From positions 21,640,302 through 21,702,301 of the forward strand of contig NC_045143.1 of assembly GCF_008831285.2 (NCBI RefSeq): DNA of 62,000 nucleotides. The letters run 5' to 3'. Source of the stretch: Nymphaea colorata (taxonomy: Eukaryota > Streptophyta > Magnoliopsida > Nymphaeales > Nymphaeaceae). How positions within the stretch are numbered: the stretch's first letter is position 1; each line of letters begins with the position of its first letter. Below are positions 49,503 through 62,000 of this stretch, piece after piece. Below the pieces are notes generated by a model, which saw only the letters and a list, made by a program, of their open reading frames with translations, searched no databases and was not told the origin of the DNA. A program made the translations under genes and the position numbers.

Positions 49503-50959
49503 GTAAGAATGCCTTTATTCTTCTTTTGCTGTAGCCTTGAAGGATGGAAAGTGCAATATGGAAATTATCAATGACATCTGTATAGGCCATTTGGTAAATT
49601 TTAGCTTAGTGCTTTTGTTACTATTGGCCAGAGCAGGATTTCTATAACTGTTATTCTTCCCCCAAGGCCAGATATAATGCTCGCAATTTATTGGGTTCAT
49701 TGTTACTATGACTTCACTAGTAAATGCCAAATCCATATATAAATGGGTAGCTAGAGGTAGATATAGGTAACCATACCTATGCTCCATGTGTTGAAATATC
49801 CAATTGTTTTCCATGGATGGTGTTCCTTTGAATACATGGGACGTATCAGTCTGTCACCTTATTTTTAAAATTCTTGAATTAAAGATTAATTCAAACTAAT
49901 TTCATTAATTTTAAATATGACAAAAAGAAGAAACATGATAATTATTAGCCTTGCATCGTATTGGCAAGATGGCCGATTCAACCCACATCCGCTGATGCAG
50001 AAAGATATTAATAATTAATAACACTGACCCACGTTCCTCGACCTAAATTTATCATGTCAAGTGATAGAAGTATACATTTTAAAAAATGTATTTACATAGT
50101 TTTAAATTTTTATCATTTCAATGTATAACAAAGAAAATCAACGATATAATAACTTAGTGGATCATCAAAAAAAGGAAAATTAAAAACGTGGAATTAAAAT
50201 GACTCGTAATTTTATTTATAAAGCAATGAATTGATTCAAAGTGAAAAAAAATGTGTTAAGTATTGCAACACCATCACATTATGTAAAAAGACAGGAGAAT
50301 TTGGAAAACAGCATTTAATTTCTCCTAAATAATTTTGCCATTGCCTATTTATTAAAAGATATTCTCTGGATCAAATGTTTGTCGGTAATTATGTGACAAA
50401 CATGTTCATTTATTGCATTTGACAAAAAACTAAAGCAAAGCATTTTCAAAGAAAAAACGTTTTTGGTGCTTTAAATAAATTCCAAAAAAATTTCATTTCC
50501 AAGCCTACCTTTTCTATAATTTTAAAAGTGGACCACATCATATTTTTTTAAATAACATGATTTTCGTAAAAACTATCAAATACGGATTTCAATCCATCAT
50601 CTACTAATATGGGGAGCCAAGCTGATTTCTTTGTTTTAATACGATCCTCTTATCACAAAATTACTTTTATGACTTCAGCTAACATTTCACTTTCTAAAAT
50701 AGGAATTTTACCTCATGCCTTCATTTTGCCGTTTACATTAAAAAACACAGACCTTAGATAAATTGAAATAAGATTGTATTAGTTTGAAATCATAAGCAAA
50801 AAGAAGACCCCAACAAAGAATCCACAAATAAGTTTGTGTTATTACTATAAAAAGGTGCGGAAGCCAATTACCGTGAATCATGAATTGCATCACATTTTCA
50901 TAGTCAAAACTTTGTTCAAAATAGAAGGAATTTAGTTCAAATTAGATCCACAAGAGAAA
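49503..50959. other. Very AT-rich DNA, no gene recognised
   Basis: Nothing coding was recognised. The composition is strikingly AT-rich from 49.85 to 50.95 kb and changes abruptly at about 50.96 kb. Confidence 0.45.
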
Positions 50960-51840
50960 CCTTAGGCCGTGTTTGATTATTTTGGATCTCGGAGTCATTA
51001 GGTGCTTCAAATGCGGTATATGTAGAAGAAGCTGGTACGGAGAACAGGCGGAAGGGCCTATCAAATCATCCCTCCCTTGCAGCTTGGATGACCGGCTTTG
51101 CTGTAGCTATCGCCTAGCCGCTTCCCGAGCAGATAGCATGCACCACCTTGCCAAAAGAAAAAGATAGAACATGAGACTTCTGGAACTGAAGCCCCTTCGT
51201 TCGGAGGTAACCACAGACTCAAGGATCACGTGTGCCTGCCCGAATTCCTAAAGAATTGCTATTTTGTTTTGTCTTTTCAAAAGTACTAATGACATACAAT
51301 TTTTGGTATCCAGCCCTAGATCTGGTCGAAGAAGCACTAGTTTGCCCAGTCTTTTCCAATGCTACAAAGTTGCAAGTGGACCAAGCGAAAATGACCGAAC
51401 AGTTTTCAGGTCTCTTTCACGAATGGAAAAAGATGGCGAGTGGATTCCACGTGCTCAACTGGAGACCTCTGTCAAAGAAAGGTCCTTTTGGCAGAGAAAG
51501 ATGTATCAACGGAAACTTCGATGAAGAGCTTGAAACAACAGACATTGAATTGGACCCTCTCCACAGCTCCCATTCTCCGAAGATCAAAATTGGGGTTCCC
51601 AATGCTTGGCTTCCGAAACAAAGGGTTTGAAGACATAGATTCAAGTCAAGTCTTCATGGAAGGCCTGGGCGCGTTAGAGGGGATTTCTGTTTCGCAAAGC
51701 GGTCAAAGACAGAGGGCAGCATTTTCTTCTCTTTGCAAGAACTTCTGGATCAGAATCAAGCATGAGAGGTGTCAAACTTTCCTGCATGAGCTACTGCTCG
51801 AGTCAAGCTCTAATTAAGTCAGGCGTCCAGCATGAGCGTT
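50960..51840. other. GC-richer block, possibly organelle-derived (NUMT)
   Basis: About 0.9 kb has near-balanced base composition inside AT-rich DNA. Three overlapping plus-strand frames (51232-51630, 51264-51524, 51440-51817) and one minus frame are all open for 75-132 codons. Overlapping long frames in several phases and words such as CCTTCGTTCGGAGG are typical of plant mitochondrial intergenic DNA. I could not match a specific organelle gene, so the origin is inference; a captured nuclear fragment is the alternative. Confidence 0.3.
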
Positions 51841-52875
51841 CCAAAGCCATTGGATTGGATAGTATCATTGGTCTGTTGGGTCGGAAGGTCTTGCTTCTTA
51901 TTTGTTAATTAGTTTCTGGTCCACACGACTTCAGGCAGATAAATCAGCCACTAAAGCTATGCTTGTCAATGGAGTAGGTGATTTTGGATAGTTTTGAACT
52001 ACCGCGGACTTGTTTCATAGCTCTCAGCCTGACAAATGATGATTGAGATGAGATTCGGCCAAGGTTGGATATACTCGGAAGATCCACGAATAAAACAAAC
52101 CGTGGATCTCTAATCCACAAATTTCAAATCTGTGTGGAGTGAAATCCGTGGATTAGAAATTGAGCCACCCCCATCTGATCACTTGCGCTGATCTCACAGT
52201 ATCGACCTATCTCCTACCAAGGCCCTTTCTCCCCACCTAAAACCAACTAGAAGATATGATTCTCAAAATCTTTGAAAAAGCAATTCAAACTATCGGCTGT
52301 CCATGGCCCTTTCTCTCCACCAAAGAACACTCCGAAAATAAACTGTTGGCAATGCAATGGTTTCAGAAATAGCTTTTTGAGAGAGAGAAAGAGAGAGATG
52401 TTGAAGCTCAGTCGATGGAGATGAGAGCTCCAAGCCCTCTTTAGACACTACCTTTAACACTCCTAAGTGCAGGGAACTTCAACACTTTTGATGAGCCTGA
52501 GGATTTCAAGAAAGAGAAATAAAAACCATCGGCACTGTTGATGATTTCAGACAGACAGAGAGAGAAGGAGAGGGAGGGAGATAGAGGGAGGGAAGGAGAT
52601 GACTTGCCTGACCATCTCCGAGTATAAAAGCAGACACTTGAAAAGAGAGAACTCACCCATGAAAGATGCCCTTCGTCTGTGATGATGAAGAGGAGATCAG
52701 TAAAAAAAAAAAAAAAAGCCACCACCACTGGAAAGAGAGAGCTCAGCCATAGAAGACGCCCTTTGCTTATGATGACGAGGAGATCGGGAAAAAAAAAAGA
52801 CACTGCCATGGTCAGGGCCGAGAGAGAGAGAGAGGGCAAGGATGCAAGCTTTGCATTACCAAACACGGTTATAGA
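51841..52875. other. Simple-sequence-rich DNA, no gene recognised
   Basis: Contains GA microsatellites (about 52379-52400 and 52553-52595) and A runs of 10-16 bases at about 52700 and 52790. The frames 52441-52866 (minus) and 52679-52924 (plus) run through these repeats and encode low-complexity Ser/Leu or Lys/Arg strings, so they are not called as genes. Confidence 0.5.
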
Positions 52876-53856
52876 GGGTGAACAACAAGCTGAGCACAGC
52901 TCATTAAACCTCGACTCAAAATAGCGTTTGACCCAACTATTTTAATAAATGAGCCAAAGTCATTTTTCAACTCTTTTTTTAGTCGAGCCAAGTTCGAATT
53001 CATTGAACACGAATGTTTTAAGCTTGACTCGCCTCAAGCAAAAGTAGTAGTTATTTTGTTTTTTCCATTTCATGTTTCATGCCATCCTGTGGTTCTCTCT
53101 ATTCTCTTGCTTCTTCAATGCTTTATCCAAATGAAAAGTGTCTCATCCAAATGCCCAATACCACCATTTCCCTTCTCATTTGCTGCTGCAAAGCCTGTCA
53201 AGGTATGCCTCTATCTCTCTCTCTCCCTCTCTCTAACTCTAAGTTGAGGGTCGCTCCTTGGAGCGAGGGTTTCTTCAAAACCCTTGCTCCTACAAACTGG
53301 AGCTTTGGAATCTAAAACACTCGTTCGCTGGAGCAAGGGTTTCTTTCTTCAAAACCTTGCTCCAACAAGCGAGGGTTTCAAAACACCCTCGTTCGCAGTG
53401 AGTGAGGGATGAAACCCTTGCTCAGCAAAGCAAAGGGTATCAAATCAATCTGAAAACCTCACACAGCAAGGGGTTTCAAATTAATCAGAAACCCTCGCTC
53501 AGCAAAGGGTGGCACTGGAGCGAGGGCTTCCAGGTTCATGAAAGTTCCAGCAAGCGATCTGAAACCGTCATTCAGCGCTGAGCATGAGCGAGAGTTCCTT
53601 GAAATGATTTCTCTTTTTCTGCATATACTCTGCTTCACCACATCCATAGCAGCAGCATTATCGCTGCCATATTTTGCCATAGCATATAAACGACATGCTT
53701 ATATACTAGTTAAATGAGCTCGAGCTCTGACACGCTTGATTGAGCCGAGCTCGAGTTGACATTATATAATTTGATTCAAGCTCGAGTTGTGCAATATAGA
53801 AGGTGAGCGGAGTTTGAGCTGACCAAGCTTGGGCTCGACTCAGCTCATGTTCACCC
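52876..53856. mobile_element. Candidate non-autonomous TIR element (hAT-like)
   Basis: The left end GGGTGAACAACAAGCTGAG (52876) and the right end, read in reverse complement from 53856, GGGTGAACATGAGCTGAG, match over 9 bases and then 7 more after a 1-base gap. Both ends are followed inward by GAGCTCGAG- and GACTCG-rich DNA, common in plant hAT-type elements. The ~980-bp interior has no transposase frame. The flanks (AACACGGTT left, AAACCGTGGTT right) are similar but not a clean 8-bp duplication, so the exact ends are uncertain. Confidence 0.45.
53235..53580. repeat. Cluster of degenerate GCGAGGGTTTC / GAAACCCTCGC repeats
   Basis: Words of the form GAGC(G/A)AGGGTTTC and their reverse complement GAAACCCT(C/T)GCTC recur many times at irregular 20-45 bp spacing, in both orientations. 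The cluster lies inside the candidate TIR element. The mixed orientation could form hairpins. Confidence 0.6.
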
Positions 53857-53882
53857 ATACTCGAAACCGTGGTTTTCAAATC

Positions 53883-53901
53883 CTTGGATCTAAGATCCAA
53901 G
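53883..53901. repeat. Perfect 9-bp palindrome with 1-nt centre
   Basis: CTTGGATCT, one base, AGATCCAAG. It lies 26 bp outside the right end of the candidate TIR element, and GGATC(C/T) words continue for 50 bp. It may be part of a second small foldback element. Confidence 0.5.
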
Positions 53902-54710
53902 TATTGAAAATCAACTCCGGATCCTTAGATCTGAAGCTATCAAATGGAACCCAGATTCAAATATGAGCTCAAAATTGCTTTGCCAAATAAATGGCTGGGA
54001 GGAGCAGTCTCTCAATTTGTTCAACAAAATTAAAAGAATTTACAGAAAAAATAACCAACATGGACACCTTTAAGGAGTCGACCATTCAACAGAAGAATGC
54101 AAATCAATGCAGCAATGCGAGACTTTCACTACCTCATACGCAGGATTGCAATGCACCAGAACAAAAATCTTCCTTGAAAGAACATGATCCCCAGATCCGT
54201 GAGGCACTTAATCAACCTCTTACATGCAGTGAAACCATGCGTTCCTCCAGCCTATGGGAGCCACTGAAATGCCAACCACCCCATTAAATCTTGGTAGGCT
54301 ACAAAGAATTCCAACTTAGATCTCCTTGGCACCCTAACATAGTCTGACTGGGACATAACAAACTCCAGAATCAAAAACCCCGCATCCACGCTTTTCACCC
54401 AGTACCCTACCTTATGAGAGTCTCTAATCCATCTGCAGGCAGAGTGTATGATCAGACTCCAAGCGAAAATCTCCTACTTACTCGCCAACCCCCAACACAC
54501 ATTTATCATCAATTGTTTAACAATCTTCCCACAAAGGTTTGCATTGAACATATTTCTGCACCACATCCCCATCATGGACTCTTTTATTCCTTCATAGTCA
54601 GAGCTTCCAGATAACCTTTGGAAAGCATAAACACCATCCCCTTCTAGCTAAATTTAATGCCCCAACACCAGGACTCATAAGGACTATCATAGACTGTTCG
54701 AATTTCACCA

Positions 54711-55510
54711 TTACATTAAACTTGCAACCGATGACTTTCCTGATGGATCATGCCAAAGACCAATGAATGAACACATGGATATCACTTCCTCTTCCTTCTC
54801 ACAAAGAGGACACCAATTGGCAAGGGGGACTCCAAAATTTTCTATGCAATCTTGGGTGAGAGTCCCGCCTTTCAGAGCAATATATGATGTCCACTTTGTG
54901 CACTCCATTGAGTCGTTTCTATATACTATGGCTCCCTTCACAAGCCTCACAATCTTCACTTTAATGCGCTCATATATGTACACTCAATTCAGAGTTTCAG
55001 ACTACTCACAACTGAATCAGACCATAACATATTTGTTACCAAACCAACACTCCTCATGGCTAAAGGAATCCAAAGACCCAAAAACCTTCCACATCCCAAG
55101 AATTCTATGAGTGAATCACCCCCACCAGCTTCTGCTTATAGTTCACAGATGTTGGAGGTTCCAAACATTGAAAAAAGTAGCACAGCAGACCCCAACCGCA
55201 CTGTTCTCATCAGATGTTAATCACTTTCTAAGAGACAAGATGAGAAATTTCCTCCCATCCCCACATGAGACCTGCAACCAAAGGCTATGGTTGCACAAAT
55301 ACTTCTGTCAACACAAGTAGCACCATAAGGAGTCCATTAACTTGGCCTTGAGTGTCAACTAGATCATCCAAGCATTATTAAGGCTACTCAAATCTTTCAA
55401 ACCAGTCCCATCCTCCTCTAAAGGTAAGCACAGGGAGAACCACCTCACTGCATGATCATGCCTCCCATCTGTTGAATCACCCCAAATGAACCTACTACAG
55501 GTTCTCTGGG
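54711..55510 (-). mobile_element. LINE retrotransposon 3' fragment (zf-RVT region)
   Basis: The minus strand reads LPLEEDGTGLKDLSSLNNA, KAKLMDSLWCYLC, KYLCNH...VSCGDGRKF (about 55430-55240), and further on LKGGTLTQDCIENFGVPLAN then WCPLCEKEEE (54890-54770). The C-terminal region of plant LINE ORF2 has the same order: a xxEEGGLGxxxLxxxNxALxxKxxW block, then the LTxDNLxxRG...CPLCxxxEE zinc-finger-like zf-RVT domain. Stops and frameshifts are frequent, and no endonuclease or RT core was found, so it is a dead, 5'-truncated piece. Confidence 0.75.
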
Positions 55511-56989
55511 TGTTGTCTAATTAGGCCTTTAGTTATGCCAATTGTCCTAGTTTATAGCCTTTCTATAGCATGAACCAAACTGTGCTAAGAGTTGGTTAAA
55601 AATAACTATTTTACCCTTCTTAAATGGGATATTTAACTGATACTTCCAAAAGAATTTCAAATATAAGGGCCATGAACTACACCAAAGCAAATCATACATC
55701 ATAGGTATCTAACTCCAGTATCCATATCACTCAAGTCATCATCACATAGGAAATGAACATTTTGCTCCCGATCAAGTCATTTTATCCATTTTCTCGGCCT
55801 TTGCAAATAACTATGGAAGTCCTGAGAATTGTATTACTAAGCAATTGGGGTTATTTCCATTTGTATAAGTCAATGGAAACACCCAAACAAGTTTATTTGC
55901 TTACATTTGGTCAGAAATGATCTAGAAATAGGTAATTTCCCTCATTTTTCAATCATTTCTTGTCATCAAAACACATGCAGACTTGACTAGACCCACAATA
56001 AGATCTCCTCAGCATAAGCATATTATCTCCAGCTCCATTTCCATTTTTGAAGTCTCAATTCTAGTGTTAGGACAATCATTTTAAGAAATGACACATTGTT
56101 TTCCCATTTCCTCCTGTATGATCATCATTTTCCACCGATTCGAGTGAGTTAGACCAAATTTAGTTACAATCAGATTTTTAAGTGCATGAACTGACTATTC
56201 TTGCTTTCAATTCAGTAATTCTGTTTCAGATTGAGCACACATTGTAGATTTTCCATCACTCATGGAGTGTTCATATCTAGACATTGTCATAGTAACTTTT
56301 GAACTGATTTTTGAGAGATATGGAATAGCAATTTTCAATTTGAGCACACAGATTGATTAAAATGTCACTTAATGAGAGTACCAGTGTGCTTACTGCTCCT
56401 ACACAAGCTCAAAATCTTTGTTTCCCATTATACCCTTACCATTTCCATTTACATGTTCAAATACAATTCAGTCAATTTTAGAAAATGTGATTTTGCAAAG
56501 GCAAATTGAGTAACCTTTTAATGAAATTTGGCACGCCCAAAAATTGAACCTCAAAAGCACCCCAAAAAGTCTTTTTAACTCTCAAAAATTTTCACCATGA
56601 CCAAATGACCATTTTACCTCATACATGGAGGTTTTGAACTGAGCTTTTAAAAAATGATTTCAAATGTAGGAGCCAACCATAGAAAACCAGGGTCAAACTT
56701 ACCGTATTTAGACATCTAATACCTAGTCTAGGATCACCTAAGTTGTCGCAACCATGTCAAATGACCATTTTGTCCCTAATCTAAGAACCGAGAACAACAA
56801 TTTTTAGCTCGACTATATATCATTAAGTCTAACCAAATTCAGGATAGGTTTGCTTTAGTGGAAAAAAAATATTATTTTACTTACTTTGAGTTACCAAGCT
56901 CACATTTTAGTTTCAAAGTTATTCACAGATTTCCACTACCCACTCTCTCACCTATTGAGGATTGTTCGAATTAAGTTATAGTGCAACCG
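55511..56989. other. AT-rich DNA, no gene recognised
   Basis: No coding motif or repeat boundary was noticed. Stops are dense in all frames. Confidence 0.45.
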
Positions 56990-57470
56990 AGTTGAGTTAG
57001 CTCACACCAAACTAGAATCATATTTATGATTTATAAATTTATCCTCCCTTAGTTTGGTTTGAGTTTATTCATCTTGGTTTGAGTTCAATTTTGTTCCAAA
57101 GGTCCGAACTTCACTCTCTTTTTTGTTTTTAAGGCGTTTGAGCTCAACCTAGTGGAGTGAGCTGAAACCGAGCTAGGATCATGTTTATCATGTATAAGTC
57201 TATCTTCTTTTAGTTTCGTTTGAGTTCATTAATGAAGCCATCTGAGTTCATATTAGTTTGGAAGGTCCTAAAGCTCATTTTCTCTCTCTCTCTCTCTCTC
57301 TCTTTTTTTGTTGGATTTAAGCTGAATTTGACCTCAACCTAACAGAGTGAGCTATAATTGAGCCAAAATCGTATTTATCATGTATGAATCTATCTTTTCT
57401 TAGTTTTTGGGTTTGAGTTTATTCATACCCAATTTGAGTTCAATTCAGTATTGAAGGTCTGGAACTCATT
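56990..57470. repeat. Three degenerate tandem units of 160-190 bp
   Basis: A unit containing ATC(A/G)T(A/G)TTTAT(G/C)AT followed by CTTAGTTT-GGTTTGAGTT and AAGGTC(C/T) recurs with starts near 57013, 57173 and 57364. Each copy ends in a pyrimidine run; in copy 2 it has grown to a (TC)n microsatellite at about 57281-57303. Divergence is high, so the duplication is old. Confidence 0.65.
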
Positions 57471-58740
57471 CATAATACTTGCTACACTCTGTAAACATCT
57501 GTCAAGCTTAACTCAGTTAACTCAGAGCAAAACTTTCTGATCTTTCAACATATCCTTACCAGTAAGTGGCTGATCTAAGGCTCGCAACTCAACTAGTGAA
57601 GATGACGATCATAACCTAATTTTTGAAAACCTTCTAGCCTGTAAATTTTAGAAAATTTGATTTTTAGAAGAATGTTGGAGGGTTTTTTAGTAATATTTTA
57701 ACTAAAGTCAATCTAGAAATAGGCATATAGGCTGGTCTAATCAGATTTGCCAAACTCACCCAGAGCTTCAGAATACACATAGGGACACAACAGTCATTTT
57801 CTTTTAAGCCATATTATTCTACACAAACATAGGACATATGTCTCATGTACATTAGTTTATGGCTTTCTTTGATTCCCAGAGCTTTCAGCAAAGTCAAATA
57901 CATGATTTATGCTTATTTGAGTTCAAAATCTACACAAGGAGTAAACCAATCAATTTTTTTCTAATCCATATTTTCTACATGAACCTAAGATTATATGTCA
58001 TATATACGTAACGTCATCAAGTTTGTCATTATTAAATCATGAAAGCTCCGACTTGAAATCATTTCAAACACATAATAGATGGTCCAAATCTTCACCCAAG
58101 GGTAAAAAGTCATTTCATTTCAAATCTCTTACCCACGGCCAAGGGTAAAACAACAATTTCATCTGCAGTAATGTCATTTTGTACTTAGTCTGCATGCTAG
58201 ATATACTTGACGTTATGGTATTTGAAGCATCAATTACAATGTTTACATCAACATTTTTAGATCTACAAACAATTGTCTAGAATTCTAATCCAAATCCCTT
58301 AAGATCCATTTTGTAGAAACTTTCTATGGATTTAGATCTTGATCTGAATCTTAAATCCATGCCCATACCTATCATCTAGAATCTTCTATAGATATCATGA
58401 TTTGAATCTCAGAACCATATCCCAAACCAAGATCCAAATGCATAAATGTACATATATGCAAATAATATCACAGTTGATTTTGAACACTATGCGAGATGTC
58501 AATCCAAATAGTTGCTATAGATTCATGCAAACCTCTAAGTAGAGTAGTTTGGTTCAGAACCATTTAATAGTGTTGTGTGCATTAGGACTTAGAATTGAGA
58601 ATGATTTATTCATGTTCACTTAGATTTAGAATCCCATACAACCCCTTTCAATTTAAGCATTGATTGAAAACAAATGTCTGTTTCTCCCATGGTTTTAACT
58701 CTCCATCTTTGGCAACATCGTATTAGAGTTCACTGATTGT
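57471..58740. other. AT-rich DNA, no gene recognised
   Basis: Nothing recognisable. Several words such as TTTGAATCTTAAATCC recur loosely at 58.3-58.45 kb. Confidence 0.4.
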
Positions 58741-59740
58741 GCTCATGAATTTCGAAATTTACCTTCACCTATATGGCCGCTTGGCCTAGATGGGGCCGCT
58801 CAAGAAATCGACCTCCTGGCTCCTCCATAGTGGACTAGACATCACCCCCAAATTGTGCATGGAACTATTAATGCCCTCCACCTTGGAGCCCTTTGCCAAC
58901 TAGGGAGGGAAGTTGGGTGCATAAAGGCAACCTGGCCAATAAATAGCTAGGGCCCAAGGATACCAATAGCAGACCCCAGAGATTGCCACATGGCATGGGT
59001 ATGCCAGCTGATCCAAATTCATCCTTTTTTTTTTTACCCCATTTGATCACTTAGAGGGCTGATTTGCTGCCCTAGGCCATCAGCCCAGCTTCTAGGATGA
59101 CTCAGACTGAGCTGGCCACCGTGGACCAGCCACTATAGCAACATGCCCGAGGTTTGACCCAAACTGCTAGCTTAAGGCACTGCTCCAGCCAGTCCATGCG
59201 GTGCTAGCTCCTTAAGCTGGCCTTTCTTTGTGCAGGCTCTAGCCTAGCGCCCAGTTAGCCCCCACAACTTCCACCTTGGCACCACATCAGCATCACATTG
59301 TCCCATGTCAAAATGCACCCTCTACTTTCTCTCTCTTATTTAATAAGTTCATTTATTCCTGCATTAATGGTCTCGTTTCTTGTTCTGAACTACTTGTGTG
59401 GGGGAAGTGGCCCACTTGAAACCGGTGACCATTGCCTGAATTCCACTGCCCATCCAAACACTGCCATAGCAATCAGTCCACGGTAGCATCTCTACCACCC
59501 ACAGGTGGAGCTCTCGCAATGAGAGGAGCCACTCTTCCAGCAACCCACACATCACTCCAACGAGATTTCTGGTGAATCGTGGGATGCTAGCTACCCCATC
59601 ACCGCCCACAAAAACCTCAGCACCGGCAAGCTCTTCCTGAGCAGGCTCCACCTCTACCGCAGCTCCGAGAATGCCACTGCCACTGCTCTTTTTCTGGTTG
59701 GTTGAGTTAGTCACCAAATGAGAGAGAATTTTTCTTTAAA
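58741..59740. other. GC-rich island, unassigned
   Basis: One kilobase of GC-richer DNA in AT-rich surroundings, with sharp edges. The minus frame 59364-59717 (117 codons) and the plus frame 59298-59486 overlap, and neither shows a known motif. It could be a decayed transposon or gene fragment. Confidence 0.35.
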
Positions 59741-60046
59741 TGTTGCAATGCATGCATTTTCCCTTCTCAAAAGCTTATTAGGGACAGATTCATGATTATA
59801 GATGAGATCCACCCTTACATAATGAATAATTGGTTGAGATGATCCACTGATCTTCTTCCATTTCAATCTATATTTCTCATAATTTTCTGTACTTTCTTTT
59901 GAGAGAGGTGGTCAAGGAGGTTAGAAGCCATGCCTTCAACCCCTTTGATGTAAAAATCCCAGCCATAAACTATCACTGTTCATGTGTTATGTGGCCCTTT
60001 ACTCAATCTTTTTAATTCAAAAATCAACATTTACATATATATACGA

Positions 60047-60047
60047 A

Positions 60048-60088
<41 letters not shown>

Positions 60089-60108
60089 ATATATATATAT
60101 ATATATAT
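60047..60108. repeat. (TG)n-(TA)n microsatellite
   Basis: GTGTGTGTG is followed by a nearly pure TA run of about 50 bp. The plus frame 59984-60172 reads through it (Ile/Tyr repeats) and is not a gene. Confidence 0.9.
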
Positions 60109-62000
60109 CATCTCATATGAAAATGGATATTATTCTTTCAAGATTAGGTTAAGGGTCACATCCTTAAGCTAATCTAAAGGAGATTGCTTCCAACATTGAA
60201 TCTTGATGGATCAAAACTGCAAGGTCTAGCCAATTCAAAATTGGAAATCAGGCTGATTGAGTGTATATATATGTATTTTTAAAACTTAGAATTTGACTTT
60301 TCAAAGAATCTTCGAACGTCAAGTTTGAGATCCTACAATACTTGTTTCAGCTCAAAGGAAGCTACTAATTTGTCAATGTCTATGAAATTAGACCGAATCC
60401 CTAGTCTTGCCTAATCAGCACTGTAGAGAGTAGCTTCTAATATGGCTGATATTCATGATTTTGACTTCACATTTTTCAATTTTGCAATTGGTTTGGTTTT
60501 CAAATTAATACATCACAAAATTTCAGCCAAAAGCTGTAATTAAAATTCACAAAACCGGCGGAAGAAATTTTGTCAAATCCTCTCAACATACTATACTAAT
60601 TTGCATAGCCTTGAGATTTAAAACCAAATTTGGAGTAAACATTGCTTGTAAGATCTGATTTGCATTCCAACATGTACTTTAATGGAAAAATAGATGTATA
60701 TACTCTAAATATGTATATATGTTTCATCAATTTCAAGATTTAATCTATCAAATTACATTTTACTTTGAAGACAGATCTCCAAAGTAGACATTTCTTAATT
60801 TGCAACCATTAAATCAGTACATGGTCTGTTTCATAATCATTTTAACATGTGGAAGTGGTGTTTTTCCACGTTTTTCCCATTCTAAAACTGGGATTTTTCG
60901 TTCAATTTTCAGATTTCACTTTCAAGTTTAAGAATTTTATCTATGTCAAGCTTATGGACTGCATTGTAGTAGTTATACTTGATCCAATACCAAATATAGC
61001 CTAGACATTGTACTACATATCCAATTTAATATAAATTTGCTCTTTATTTCATGAATGCATGTGATGGAATAAAAAGTTAACACGTATAGATGCATGGAGA
61101 GTTAGTGAGAGTGAAGAATGTATGCACACATATAGTTTATTTTCTTAATTCATGCTTGCGTTCACTTATCTAATTCACACACACATGCACCATCTCTAGA
61201 AAGTAAGTGGACCAATTCAAGTTACACAACATGACCGAGCTATATTGCAACAAAGAATTTGGAATCTCACTTAGTTTTGGAAAGAAAATACAAGAATTCT
61301 ATCAATCTTGCCAACAAATATATTTGGAACATAAATTTTTTTTTATAAAACATTGGAAACCCTATTTTTCCTAAAACAAGCTTTACTTGAAAAATTTACG
61401 ATCTTCTCTAAAAGAGAACTTGGTACAATTTCAATTCAAAATTCCTATCTTTTGATCAACCAATTTTCAAATTTGATCAATTGATCCATTTTTTAAAGCT
61501 AAATCAACTATTTAAGTCAAGTTCATTTTTGAATTTACTTTAAACTAAGTTCAAAATTTTGATCCAAGATTTCATATTAACTTCAAGTTCATGAACTAAA
61601 ACTCCAATTTTCAACTATTTACAAATCAAATCCTCAACTTACAAATATAATTTCCAACCAAATTTCTTAAACTCTCAAAATTTTAGATCAAATCAATGGT
61701 CCCAACTAGAATCAATTTTGAAATATTTTCAATTTTGCCAAAATTCAAAAGAATTCCCCAAATTTATAAAACAAGTTGAATTTCTAAATAACTTGTCAAA
61801 CCAATTAGATTTTCAAATAACTTGTTTAAAATCCATTTCATTTTATCTAAAACAAGGTCAAAACATTGGTTGTTCAAAATTAAGTTCAAATGAAATTCAA
61901 AAGCAAATTTCAAACCCTTATGCACAAACATAAATAACGCATCAATCAAATGACTTGTACAACTTTTTAGAAATGCTTAGTCTTTGGTACAATTATCCAT
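60109..62000. other. Very AT-rich DNA, no gene recognised
   Basis: Stops are dense in all frames. The last 600 bp contain loosely repeated TCAAATTT/AAGTTCA words. No motif was seen. Confidence 0.45.

Noticed and set aside
52441-52924. Overlapping frames of 141 (minus) and 81 (plus) codons
   Set aside because: They run through GA/CT and poly-A repeats and encode low-complexity strings.

Overview
The window looks like nuclear DNA of a flowering plant. Chromovirus-type Ty3/gypsy LTR retrotransposons, copia and LINE remnants, long AT microsatellites and GT-AG introns surround fragments of plant-type proteins: a VAL/HSI2-type B3 repressor, a KDM5/JMJ14-16-18-type JmjC demethylase, a subtilase, a plant GH2 beta-galactosidase-like protein and a selenium-binding protein. 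The species cannot be told from the sequence. No intact host gene was found. Every host gene recognised is broken, so the window reads as a gene graveyard filled with transposons.

Layout. 0-2.8 kb: GC-richer unassigned DNA. 3.9-15.1 kb, minus strand: exons of a VAL-type B3 gene, split by a tandem LTR-retrotransposon derivative (5.27 to about 12 kb, plus strand) that carries an open gag/protease/unknown-domain frame of 366 codons. 15.9-16.4 kb, minus: selenium-binding-protein pseudogene. 17.2-18.3 kb, minus: exons of an unrecognised gene with a very recent 387-bp tandem duplication. 22.9-25.55 kb: AT-rich tandem repeats, then a 271-bp tandem repeat. 26.1-37.4 kb, minus: a complete-length but dead Ty3/gypsy element with two ~3.03-kb LTRs, a 5-bp target duplication (TTGCA), an initiator-Met-tRNA-type primer site, a polypurine tract and a deleted reverse-transcriptase core. 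37.8-38.7 kb, minus: subtilase pseudogene. 40.7-41.5 kb, minus: GH2 pseudogene. 45.7 kb: copia fragment. 46.46-49.50 kb, plus: JmjC demethylase pseudogene that keeps its exon-intron structure. 51-51.8 kb: a GC-richer block that may be organelle-derived. 52.9-53.9 kb: a candidate TIR element. 54.7-55.5 kb, minus: LINE fragment. The rest is AT-rich DNA with microsatellites.

How the parts relate. The host pseudogenes keep splice sites at family-consistent places, so they arose by DNA duplication or decay in place rather than by retrocopying. The two retrotransposon families share one design at the 3' end: the coding frame runs through the polypurine tract into the 3' LTR, and both end in a similar peptide (..WGQA..GG.D..LP). 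All identifications come from reading translated motifs by eye; none was checked by database search.
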